This document shows, piece by piece, positions 1 through 5,035 of a DNA stretch of 9,590 nucleotides. The notes beneath the pieces are model-generated. The model was not told the origin of the DNA and made no database searches. It saw only the letters and a list, made by a program, of their open reading frames with translations. Numbering within the stretch: position 1 is the stretch's first letter; each line of letters opens with the position of its first letter. Source of the DNA: SIG603 sp963589785. Lineage in GTDB: Bacteria > Bacillota > Clostridia > Oscillospirales > Acutalibacteraceae. The stretch covers positions 1 through 9,590 of the forward strand of contig CAVAMJ010000035.1 in the NCBI GenBank assembly GCA_963589785.1, written 5' to 3'. A program made the translations under genes and the position numbers.

Positions 1-20
1 CTACAACAACTACCGTATTC

Positions 21-64
21 AAACGAAAACAAAACTGACTCCGCTCGAAAAACGGAATCAGTTT
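21..64 (-). terminator. Intrinsic terminator after the small membrane-protein gene
   Basis: A 12-bp stem (positions 32-43 with 53-64) encloses a 9-nt loop. Read on the minus strand it runs AAACTGATTCCG, loop, CGGAGTCAGTTT, and the one imperfect pair is a G-U wobble in that RNA but an A-C mismatch on the plus strand. A T-rich run (TTTTGTTTTCGTTTG) follows on the minus strand, so it works leftward and closes the transcription unit starting near 477. Confidence 0.8.
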
Positions 65-69
65 GTTGC

Positions 70-135
70 TTAAAATTTAATTTCTACCTTAGGTACGCCT
101 TTTTTGTGCTGTCTGCACAATCTGGGGCGGTTCAT
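70..135 (-). CDS. Possible 21-residue small protein
   Basis: A short reading frame begins with ATG at 135 and stops with TAA at 70, six bases before the terminator stem. The predicted peptide, MNRPRLCRQHKKGVPKVEIKF, is strongly basic with one Cys and no membrane segment. A ribosome-binding-like GAAGGG sits 7 nt upstream of the ATG. It lies in the 3' region of the 88-residue membrane-protein transcript, between that stop and the shared terminator, so it would be co-transcribed. I recognise no family. Support is only start, Shine-Dalgarno, stop and placement; a chance frame of this length is common. Confidence 0.3.
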   Translation of the reverse strand: MNRPRLCRQHKKGVPKVEIKF

Positions 136-178
136 AAATACACCCTTCAGCTTTTTTAATTTACTTTTTCAAAATTTC

Positions 179-445
179 TCAGTGAATCTGAACCACCGTC
201 AACCAGTAAACTATCCAGACGATTATTCCGCCAAGCGCACCGACTATCGAGACGGCAAGTCCGATTTTCGCTTGTTTTTCTTCGGTTTCTGTTCTGTCCA
301 TGAGATGCTTCTGCAAGGTTCTCAGTGCAAAATAAATGCCGAGCGCACTTATCAAAACTCCGAGAAAGTCAAAGCTTTGTGTAAAAACAAAGAGTATCGT
401 GAAAATTATTCCGACTATTCCTAAAATTATCGAACCTAATGCCAT
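179..445 (-). CDS. Small three-helix membrane protein, function unknown
   Basis: The 88-residue product is mostly hydrophobic. Three probable membrane helices are visible at about residues 2-21, 26-46 and 61-86, with Gly-rich, Ile/Val-rich faces (for example GIVGIIF and VGALGGIIVW). A charged loop at about 47-60 (QKHLMDRTETEEKQAK) separates helices 2 and 3 and would probably be cytoplasmic. There is no cleavable signal peptide and no catalytic motif. The ATG at 445 follows a GCAGGAAG ribosome site about 5 nt away. The gene has its own consensus promoter at 484-512 and a terminator at 21-64, so it is independent of serS. It resembles the many short DUF4190-like membrane proteins of Firmicutes, but I cannot assign a family with certainty. 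Confidence 0.75.
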   Translation of the reverse strand: MALGSIILGIVGIIFTILFVFTQSFDFLGVLISALGIYFALRTLQKHLMDRTETEEKQAKIGLAVSIVGALGGIIVWIVYWLTVVQIH

Positions 446-483
446 TTTATCTTCCTGCCTAACTTCATCCTATTTGCACTATG

Positions 484-512
484 ATTATAATTTACCGAAA
501 AAAGCTTGTCAA
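484..512 (-). promoter_or_regulatory. Consensus sigma-A promoter for the membrane-protein gene
   Basis: On the minus strand TTGACA (512-507) and TATAAT (489-484) are separated by exactly 17 bp, a perfect match to the housekeeping consensus. Transcription should start near 477, about 32 nt before the ATG at 445. The -35 box lies only a few bases beyond the U-run of the serS terminator. Confidence 0.85.
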
Positions 513-517
513 GCACG

Positions 518-545
518 GCAAAAAGGCAGCCCGTCGGACTGCCTT
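518..545 (-). terminator. serS intrinsic terminator
   Basis: The 7-bp stem AAGGCAG/CTGCCTT (539-545 with 523-529, 9-nt loop that can pair further) is followed on the minus strand by a short U-run. It starts 24 bases after the serS stop. Confidence 0.85.
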
Positions 546-568
546 GACTGCTTATTGGTATTGGACAA

Positions 569-1858
569 TTACTTAATCGGAATAATCTTGTCCTTGCCAC
601 CCATGTACATTCTAAGCGGCTCAGGAATTCTGACAGAACCGTCCTCGCAAAGGTTGTTCTCGAGGAATGCGATGAGCATTCTCGGAGGTGCAACAACTGT
701 GTTGTTGAGTGTGTGAGCAAGGTACTTCTTGCCATCAGCACCCTTAACCTTGATGTTAAGTCTTCTTGCCTGTGCGTCACCGAGGTTTGAGCAAGAACCA
801 ACCTCGAAGTACTTCTTCTGTCTTGGTGACCAAGCCTCAACGTCGCATGACTTAACCTTGAGGTCTGCGAGGTCTCCGGAGCAGCACTCAAGCTGTCTTA
901 CAGGGATATCCATGCTTCTGAAAAGATCAACTGTATTCTTCCAGAGCTTCTCATACCACATCTTGGACTCTTCCGGCTTGCAGATGACGATCATTTCCTG
1001 CTTCTCGAACTGGTGAATTCTATATACGCCTCTCTCCTCGATGCCGTGTGCGCCCTTCTCCTTGCGGAAGCACGGAGAATAGGAAGTGAGAGTCTTTGGA
1101 AGCTTTTCCTCAGGAGTCTCGGAATCGATGAACTTACCGATCATGGAGTGCTCACTTGTTCCGATGAGATAGAGGTCTTCGCCCTCTATTTTGTACATCA
1201 TAGCGTCCATCTCAGCAAAAGACATAACGCCCTCAACAACTCTTCTTCTGATCATGAAAGGCGGTACGCAGTATGTGAAGCCTCTGTCGATCATGAAATC
1301 TCTTGCATAGGAGATAACTGCGCTGTGAAGTCTTGCGATGTCGCCCTGGAGATAATAGAAACCGTTACCTGCTACATCTCTTGCGGCGTCAAGGTCAATA
1401 CCCTCGAATCTGTCCATGATATCTGTGTGATAAGGAATCTCGAAATCAGGAACAAAAGGCTCTCCGAAACGCTCAACCTCGACATTCTCGCTGTCGTCCT
1501 TACCGATCGGAACGGACGGATCGATGATGTTCGGAATGACCATCATAATTTCCTTAACCTTGCCCTCAAGCTCTGTCTGGAGTGCTTCTGCTGCTGCGAG
1601 CTCATCGCCCTGAGCCTTAACCTGAGCCTTGACCTCCTCAGCCTCAGCCTTCTTGCCCTCCTTCATAAGTCCGCCAATCTGCTTGGAAAGGCTGTTTCTT
1701 GACTGTCTTAAGTTGTCGGCTTTCTGCTGTGCCTCTCTTCTCTGCTTGTCAAGCTCGATTACCTCATCGACAAGCGGAAGCTTCTTATCCTGAAACTTGT
1801 TGCGGATGTTCTGCTTAACAATCTCGGGATTTTCTCTTAAAAACTTGATATCTAACAT
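569..1858 (-). CDS. serS: Seryl-tRNA synthetase
   Basis: The enzyme charges tRNA-Ser with serine in the cytoplasm. The product is 429 residues, normal for bacterial SerRS. The N-terminal long coiled-coil arm that grips the tRNA long variable arm spans about residues 30-105 (heptads rich in Lys, Glu, Gln, Ala). The class II core follows: TSEHS at about 233-237, motif 2 with FRKEKGAHG and RGVYRIHQFEKQEM at about 264-289, the GDLADLKVKSCDVEAW block, and motif 3 with HTLNNTVVAPPRMLIAFLEN at 382-401, ending in the MYMGG tail. The start at 1858 is chosen because GGAGG lies 5 nt upstream and the protein begins with the typical MLDIKFLRENPE; the open frame reaches 2074 only by reading through the T-box leader. 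Motifs TSEHS and LNNTVVAPPR differ from the common TAEVPL and LNGSGLAVGR forms, so it belongs to a divergent SerRS branch. Expression should respond to uncharged tRNA-Ser through the leader. Confidence 0.96.
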   Translation of the reverse strand: MLDIKFLRENPEIVKQNIRNKFQDKKLPLVDEVIELDKQRREAQQKADNLRQSRNSLSKQIGGLMKEGKKAEAEEVKAQVKAQGDELAAAEALQTELEGKVKEIMMVIPNIIDPSVPIGKDDSENVEVERFGEPFVPDFEIPYHTDIMDRFEGIDLDAARDVAGNGFYYLQGDIARLHSAVISYARDFMIDRGFTYCVPPFMIRRRVVEGVMSFAEMDAMMYKIEGEDLYLIGTSEHSMIGKFIDSETPEEKLPKTLTSYSPCFRKEKGAHGIEERGVYRIHQFEKQEMIVICKPEESKMWYEKLWKNTVDLFRSMDIPVRQLECCSGDLADLKVKSCDVEAWSPRQKKYFEVGSCSNLGDAQARRLNIKVKGADGKKYLAHTLNNTVVAPPRMLIAFLENNLCEDGSVRIPEPLRMYMGGKDKIIPIK

Positions 1859-1901
1859 GATAACCTCCGAATTCGTTTTTACGAAATAATTTTTGAACAA
1901 T

Positions 1902-1941
1902 AAAAAAGGACCATTCTCCTCTAATTCCTTAAGAATTATGG
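1902..1941 (-). terminator. T-box regulated terminator before serS
   Basis: In the RNA, CCAU (from the 3' arm of the antiterminator) can pair instead with AUGG at 1914-1911, with an inner UUCUU/GAGGA helix, followed by UCC and six U (1907-1902). Sharing of CCAU makes this fold and the antiterminator mutually exclusive. An alternative local stem, AAGGAAUU with AAUGGUCCUU (two-base bulge), ends at the same U-run. The exact stem needs folding, but the U-run 43 bases before the start codon is clear. Confidence 0.75.
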
Positions 1942-2121
1942 GACGAAATGATCCGCGTTGCCACCCATATTGGAAAATAAATTTTCCCACTCGTGTATTA
2001 AATTGAGGCTCGGAAAACGGAACACCTGCTTCAGCCGCCGACTCGCACCGAACGCCGACTCTCTTAAGACCCACACAGGCTTATTTTTCTTCATTGCCGC
2101 AAATGCAATATTAATTACTGC
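1902..2121 (-). promoter_or_regulatory. T-box riboswitch leader, tRNA-Ser responsive
   Basis: The minus-strand leader upstream of serS carries the T-box signature GGGTGGCAACGCGG (1966-1953) followed by ATCATTTCGTCCC. An antiterminator can form from AUGGG (1968-1964) with CCCAU (1942-1938) plus ACG/CGU, leaving the UGGC bulge that base-pairs with the tRNA acceptor end. UGGC expects a G discriminator base, which is what bacterial tRNA-Ser carries. Stem I is recognisable by AAGAGAG and GGTGCGAG around 2040-2070. Two UCC serine codons (2021-2019 and 2014-2012) lie where the specifier should be; the one in GTTCCG is preferred because a purine follows and it sits nearer the expected loop. Uncharged tRNA-Ser should stabilise the antiterminator and turn serS on. 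Confidence 0.93.
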
Positions 2122-2127
2122 ACTAAG

Positions 2128-2155
2128 ATTATAGCAAAAACGGCAAAAAAAGCAA
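2128..2155 (-). promoter_or_regulatory. Promoter of the serS T-box transcript
   Basis: TATAAT at 2133-2128 is a perfect -10 box. TTGCTT at 2155-2150, 16 bp upstream, is a reasonable -35 box. The predicted start near 2121 gives a leader of roughly 260 nt. The -35 box lies inside the hairpin that ends the preceding gene. Confidence 0.7.
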
Positions 2156-2164
2156 GAGCTTTTT
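2143..2164 (-). terminator. Probable terminator after the Sel1-repeat gene
   Basis: The stem AAAAAGC/GCTTTTT (2158-2164 with 2147-2153) with a TCTT loop runs into further T residues on the minus strand. It begins within the stop codon of the Sel1-repeat gene. The stem is AT-rich, so termination may be leaky into the serS leader. Confidence 0.5.
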
Positions 2165-2390
2165 ACTTCAAACCACATTCTCTCTCGAGCTTTTCCGCCT
2201 TTTTCTCGTCCTTTTTTACATACACACCGTTTCTGTAAAATTTAGCCAAAAGCTTTTTTGCCTCGGGATAGCCCATTTCTGCCGATTTTTTTATCGGTTC
2301 GAGTGCTTTAACGCCGTTCTGCACTCCGTATTTTCTGAATATCTCGTATCCCTCGTCAAATAGTTTTTTCGCAAGCTCTGAATTTTCCAT
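2163..2390 (-). CDS. Small Sel1-like (TPR-type) repeat protein
   Basis: The 75-residue product consists of helical pairs. Residues about 27-60 fit one Sel1-like repeat: an Ala/Gly-spaced helix (KKSAEMGYPEAKKLLAKFY) followed by NGVYVKKDEKKAEKLE, matching the usual A..YxxGxGVxxDxxKA pattern. The first 25 residues look like a degenerate half repeat (ELAKKLFDEGYEIFRKYG). Such repeats mediate protein contacts; nothing in it suggests catalysis, and there is no signal peptide or membrane helix. The ATG at 2390 follows GGAGG at a 4-nt spacing. It has its own promoter and probably terminates separately, and lies between hicAB and serS without an obvious functional link to either. The partner is unknown. 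Confidence 0.75.
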   Translation of the reverse strand: MENSELAKKLFDEGYEIFRKYGVQNGVKALEPIKKSAEMGYPEAKKLLAKFYRNGVYVKKDEKKAEKLERECGLK

Positions 2391-2416
2391 AAATCCTCCG
2401 ACTGTTTATTTTGTTG

Positions 2417-2445
2417 AGTATATCACATTTCCGTTTGAATGAAAA
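2417..2445 (-). promoter_or_regulatory. Probable promoter of the Sel1-repeat gene
   Basis: TATACT (2422-2417) and TTTTCA (2445-2440) have a 17-bp spacer on the minus strand. The -35 box overlaps the U-tract of the hicAB terminator. The predicted start near 2410 lies 20 nt before the ATG. Confidence 0.55.
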
Positions 2446-2471
2446 GAAGCGGCCGATTTTTAGTCGACCGC
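2441..2471 (-). terminator. hicAB operon terminator
   Basis: The 8-bp stem GCGGTCGA/TCGGCCGC (one G-U wobble, positions 2464-2471 with 2449-2456) has a 7-nt loop and is followed on the minus strand by TTCTTTT. It lies 33 bases beyond the hicB stop. Confidence 0.8.
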
Positions 2472-2504
2472 TAAACTTCATTATTGACGTTGATTTTGAT
2501 AACT

Positions 2505-2870
2505 TTATTTTGAATTAATCGCATCGTTTTTTGAGAGAAGATACACGCAGTACTGATTCATACTGATTCCCTCTCTCTTGGAATGCTCCGCAAGAGAACG
2601 ATGCAGACTGCGCGGTATTCTAAGCTTAAACTGTCCCGAGTAATTCTCTAAACTGTCTGGCTCTTGAATTTCGATGCCGTCTTCAATGGCGGCTTCAAGC
2701 CATGCTTTTTTTGCATCTAAAGCATTCTCAACAGCAGATTCTATCGTACCACCGCAAGAAATACAGCCGGGAAGCTCAGGAAACGAAACTACGAAACCGC
2801 CCTCATCCTTATCCTCTACAATTTCCATACGATAATTATACGTCAAATAATCATTAAGCGTTTTCATCAT
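2505..2870 (-). CDS. hicB: HicB-type antitoxin
   Basis: HicB neutralises HicA by binding it and represses the operon. The 121-residue protein has the two expected parts. Residues about 13-70 form the partial RNase H-like HicB fold (YRMEIVEDKDEGGFVVSFPELPGC, then ESAVENALDAKKAWLEAAIEDG). Residues about 80-115 (FKLRIPRSLHRSLAEHSKREGISMNQYCVYLL) fit a ribbon-helix-helix DNA-binding domain. Two adjacent ATG codons (2870 and 2867) are possible starts; GAGG lies 6 nt before the first. The start overlaps the 3' end of hicA by 17 bp, which points to translational coupling. The order toxin then antitoxin is usual for this family. Likely target is the repeat pair in the promoter at 3131-3159. Confidence 0.93.
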   Translation of the reverse strand: MMKTLNDYLTYNYRMEIVEDKDEGGFVVSFPELPGCISCGGTIESAVENALDAKKAWLEAAIEDGIEIQEPDSLENYSGQFKLRIPRSLHRSLAEHSKREGISMNQYCVYLLSKNDAINSK

Positions 2871-3108
2871 TCACCGCCTCACTTTCAACTATCTGCTTTA
2901 CCATTTCTACATAGACTTTTTTGATTGGCTCATGCTTTGGTATCGTAATCGGCATACATCCTACTTTTCTGAAAGTGTAATGACTGCTTCCGCCTTTTGG
3001 AGCATTCATCACATATCCGTAGCTTTCCAACACCTTACGCAGCTCATCAAATCTGAGGTCTTTTGATAAAGCACATATTCTCGTTAATAGTTTATCCCAT
3101 TTTGACAT
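2854..3108 (-). CDS. hicA: HicA-type mRNA interferase toxin
   Basis: HicA toxins are small double-stranded-RNA-binding-fold proteins that cleave mRNA when the antitoxin is lost. This 84-residue protein has the family hallmark GGSSHYTFRK at about residues 39-48, with His43 as the expected catalytic residue, preceded by the helix FDELRKVLESYGYVM and followed by ITIPKHEPIKKVYVEMVKQIVE. It is a little longer than minimal HicA proteins of about 60 residues, with an extra N-terminal segment (KLLTRICALSKDLRF) and a short acidic tail. The ATG at 3108 has AGAAGGTG about 5 nt upstream. It is first in a two-gene operon with hicB. The toxin looks intact. Confidence 0.93.
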   Translation of the reverse strand: MSKWDKLLTRICALSKDLRFDELRKVLESYGYVMNAPKGGSSHYTFRKVGCMPITIPKHEPIKKVYVEMVKQIVESEAVNDENA

Positions 3109-3130
3109 TCAAACACCTTCTGTAATTTAT

Positions 3131-3159
3131 ATTATATATGGTGTCACATTTGGTGTCAA
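3131..3159 (-). promoter_or_regulatory. hicAB promoter with internal direct repeats (probable HicB operator)
   Basis: TTGACA (3159-3154) and TATAAT (3136-3131) are perfect consensus boxes 17 bp apart on the minus strand. The octamer TGACACCA occurs twice, 12 bp apart (3158-3151 and 3146-3139): the first covers the -35 box and the second runs to the -10 box. A repressor bound there would block RNA polymerase, as expected for autoregulation by the ribbon-helix-helix domain of HicB. The promoter call is strong; the operator call is inference. Confidence 0.8.
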
Positions 3160-3190
3160 CTTTTTATTTAATGAAGCAGTTTCATTTCTC

Positions 3191-4606
3191 TCAATCGTTA
3201 TTTTGATAGAGATTTTTTATTCTTCTTTTCTTGTAGTCCTCGACTCTCTCGCTCACGATGTCTTCAACATTTTTGTAGCTTATCATATAGGCAAGCTTCT
3301 TTGCGGACTCAATCGGAAAATCGTCCTCTTCTACCCACTCATCGAGCACTGACGACAAAATTCTTCTGAAATAATCGTGTCTTGCATAGGAAAGGAACGA
3401 ACGGGAATCCGTCAGCATACCGACAAATGAGCCGATATAAGAGGTCTCAGCCATATTCTTAAGCATTTCCTCTATGCCTCTCTTGTGGTCACAGAACCAC
3501 CATGCCGCACCCGGCACAACCTCACGGAAACTGCCGCAAATCGAAGCAAGCTGTGCATTCATCTGCGGATTTAGCGTATAGATAATCGTTCTCGGAAGCT
3601 TGTCCTTTTGACAAATCGTATCAAGATAATTTAATAGTGATTTTCCGCTGACGGCATCGGCAATGCAGTCGCCGCCGACATCTCTGCCACGCTCCTCATA
3701 AAGCTTAGTGTTCACATTTCTTGCCGCCGCCAAATGCAGCTGCATTGTTATGTTCTTTTTCTTGTACTCGCCCGCAAGGAAATTGAACATATATCCGATA
3801 TAAACATCCTTTTCGGCATCAGATATTTTTTCGCCCTTCAGTGCTCTCCAGAAAACATCGCTCGCTTCCTCACGGGAATAAACTTTTGTCGGAAAATCCT
3901 CAATTCCCACATCAGAAAAGCTGCATCCCATATCGCAAAAATCATCTATGCTCATTCTTATGACCATGCGAAGATTTTTCATCGAGTTTATGAGAACACC
4001 GTTTCTGTCACCGAATTTCTTGATATACTCAACAAAACCCGGGGACTGAATATTAAGAAGATTATCGGGTCTGAAAGCCGGCACAACTACGGTATCAAAC
4101 GACTTGTCAGCCTTTAATTTCACGTGCCACTCGAGCGAATCTGCCGGGTCGTCCGTCGTGCAGATATATTTGACATTTGATTTTTCAATAATCTTTCTCG
4201 GAGAAAGAGAGTTTTCTTCGATATATTTTGAAGCCCTGTCAAAAATCTCATCGGCAGTTTCTGCGTTTAATTCTGTCTCTATTCCAAAATAACGGGAAAG
4301 TTCAATTTTGCTCCAAGAATACAGCGGATTTCCTCCCGATAAGGACAAAACCTCGGCATACTTTTTGAATTTCTCTCGCCAAGTCTTGTTTCCCGTGATA
4401 TATTCTTCGTCCACACCGGCCTGGCGCATAAGTCTCCATTTGTAGTGGTCACCGCCAAGCCACATCTCGCCGATATTCGAGAAAGCCTTGTCCTCGTAAA
4501 TTTCTTTCGGACTCAAATGGCAGTGATAGTCGAGTATCGGAAGATCCTTTATGCTGTTATAAATTTCCTCTGCCGTTTCGTTTTTCAGCAAATAATTTTC
4601 TTTCAT
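3191..4606 (-). CDS. uxaC: Uronate (glucuronate/galacturonate) isomerase
   Basis: UxaC isomerises D-glucuronate to D-fructuronate and D-galacturonate to D-tagaturonate, the first cytoplasmic step of hexuronate catabolism. The 471-residue length equals the usual size (E. coli about 470). The amidohydrolase-fold metal motif HCH lies at residues 28-30 (DYHCHLSP), followed by typical family blocks: CTTDDPADSLEWH near 149-161, QLHLAAARNVN near 289-299, WWFCDHKRGI near 369-378 and TDSRSFLSYARHDYFRRIL near 399-417. The start at 4606 is chosen because AAGGG lies 8 nt upstream and the protein begins MKENYLL; the frame stays open to 4708 but that extension comes from a repeat and lacks a ribosome site. 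No other hexuronate genes are in the window. No strong terminator follows, so transcripts may run into hicAB. Confidence 0.96.
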   Translation of the reverse strand: MKENYLLKNETAEEIYNSIKDLPILDYHCHLSPKEIYEDKAFSNIGEMWLGGDHYKWRLMRQAGVDEEYITGNKTWREKFKKYAEVLSLSGGNPLYSWSKIELSRYFGIETELNAETADEIFDRASKYIEENSLSPRKIIEKSNVKYICTTDDPADSLEWHVKLKADKSFDTVVVPAFRPDNLLNIQSPGFVEYIKKFGDRNGVLINSMKNLRMVIRMSIDDFCDMGCSFSDVGIEDFPTKVYSREEASDVFWRALKGEKISDAEKDVYIGYMFNFLAGEYKKKNITMQLHLAAARNVNTKLYEERGRDVGGDCIADAVSGKSLLNYLDTICQKDKLPRTIIYTLNPQMNAQLASICGSFREVVPGAAWWFCDHKRGIEEMLKNMAETSYIGSFVGMLTDSRSFLSYARHDYFRRILSSVLDEWVEEDDFPIESAKKLAYMISYKNVEDIVSERVEDYKKRRIKNLYQNND

Positions 4607-4631
4607 TGTGTTTACCCTTGATGAGACAAAA

Positions 4632-4671
4632 TTCAATTTTTGCTCATATTGCTTTTTACTACTAAATTGAA
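4632..4671. repeat. 8-bp inverted repeat upstream of uxaC
   Basis: TTCAATTT (4632-4639) and AAATTGAA (4664-4671) are perfect inverted copies whose centres are 32 bp apart, about three helical turns. They lie between the hairpin array and the uxaC ribosome site. This could be an operator for a uronate-responsive repressor or a chance AT-rich match; I see no known operator consensus. Confidence 0.3.
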
Positions 4672-4677
4672 AAATCC

Positions 4678-4720
4678 GTCCACAGTCGCCTTTGACGGCA
4701 TGGGACATCGCACTTAGATT
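4678..4720 (+). repeat. Direct repeat copy 1 (43 bp) of the hairpin element
   Basis: It begins GTCCACAGTCGC and ends GCACTTAGATT, matching the copy at 4833-4876 at all but about four positions plus one deleted C. On the minus strand it contains an ATG that extends the uxaC frame with MSHAVKGDCG. Confidence 0.85.
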
Positions 4721-4832
4721 TAAATCGAAACAGCCACTGCTTTGCTCGCAAAGAGCAGTGGCTGTGAACGATTGCAGCAGTGCAAAGGAGCGTTAGCTCC
4801 TTTAGACATTAGCGAAAGCAAATGTCTAAGAT

Positions 4833-4876
4833 GTCCACAGTCGCTTTTAGCGACATGGGACATCCGCACTTAGATT
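4833..4876 (+). repeat. Direct repeat copy 2 (44 bp) of the hairpin element
   Basis: It begins GTCCACAGTCGC and ends GCACTTAGATT. The inner stem GTCGC/GCGAC is perfect here, whereas copy 1 can pair only GTCG/CGGC. A minus-strand frame starting inside this copy (4863 to 4720, 47 codons) begins MSHVAKSDCG, parallel to copy 1, but has no ribosome-binding site. Confidence 0.85.
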
Positions 4877-4902
4877 ATAATCCTTTTCATAGGGAATGAG
4901 TA
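4874..4902 (-). promoter_or_regulatory. Weak candidate promoter for uxaC
   Basis: TATAAT at 4879-4874 is a perfect -10 box at the edge of repeat copy 2. The sequence 17 bp upstream (TACTCA) is a poor -35 box and no TGn extension is present. If used, the uxaC mRNA would carry the whole hairpin array as a leader of about 260 nt. The rest of 4880-4990 shows no gene; it has only a small AGTGC/GCACT stem near 4951-4965. Confidence 0.35.
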
Positions 4903-4984
4903 TGTATTTTTCTAACAAAAACAAGTCCTTTGATTTGTAGAATATGATAAGTGCTAGCCGCACTAAAAAATATCGAACCCAAAG

Positions 4985-5019
4985 ACTTAAATAAACCCCG
5001 CCATTTAAGCGGGGTTTAT
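4985..5019 (-). terminator. Terminator of the murT-gatD-like operon
   Basis: A perfect 11-bp stem ATAAACCCCGC/GCGGGGTTTAT (4991-5001 with 5009-5019) has a 7-nt loop, 16 bases beyond the gatD-like stop. U-rich bases flank both sides (TTTATTTAAG leftward, TTTATCC rightward), so it may work in both directions; the only visible gene feeding it is on the minus strand. Confidence 0.85.
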
Positions 5020-5035
5020 CCTGATAGCAATTAAC

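Larger units (their letters stand above)
4678..4876. repeat. Array of consecutive hairpins upstream of uxaC
   Basis: About 200 bp are almost wholly made of hairpins. H1 (4731-4764): CAGCCACTG plus CTTTGC paired with GCAAAG plus CAGTGGCTG, with a two-base bulge. H2 (4784-4803): AAAGGAGC, loop GTTA, GCTCCTTT. H3 (4802-4829): TTAGACATT, inner GC-GAAA-GC, AATGTCTAA. H4 (4830-4864): GATGTCC, then GTCGC/GCGAC inside a 3x3 internal loop, GGACATC. A weaker hairpin, H0 (4678-4706), is closed by GTCC/GGAC. All loops are closed by GC pairs. It may be a dispersed intergenic element, a structured leader of uxaC, or an independent RNA. On the minus strand H1 is followed by TTTCGATTT and could act as an attenuator; the GAAA loop in H3 would favour a plus-strand RNA. 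The strand is undecided. No family is recognised. Confidence 0.75.

Noticed and set aside
104..716. Plus-strand frames of 106 and 126 codons
   Set aside because: They are antisense to the membrane-protein gene, its promoter and the end of serS, with no ribosome sites.
1013..1702. 229-codon plus-strand frame
   Set aside because: It lies wholly antisense to serS; its Leu/Ser/Cys-rich product is the usual shadow of a charged coiled-coil gene.
569..2074. Longer seryl-tRNA synthetase frame starting at 2074
   Set aside because: The extra 72 residues are translated T-box leader; GGAGG and the typical SerRS N-terminus fix the start at 1858.
1936..2178. 80-codon minus-strand frame
   Set aside because: It covers the T-box stem I and promoter and has no ribosome site or family features.
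3160..3195. uxaC terminator formed by AATGAA/TTCATT at about 3168-3186
   Set aside because: The stem is only 6 bp and is followed on the minus strand by AAATAAAAAG, not a U-run.
4678..4876. CRISPR array
   Set aside because: Only two diverged copies separated by structured, hairpin-filled DNA rather than regular spacers; no cas genes nearby.
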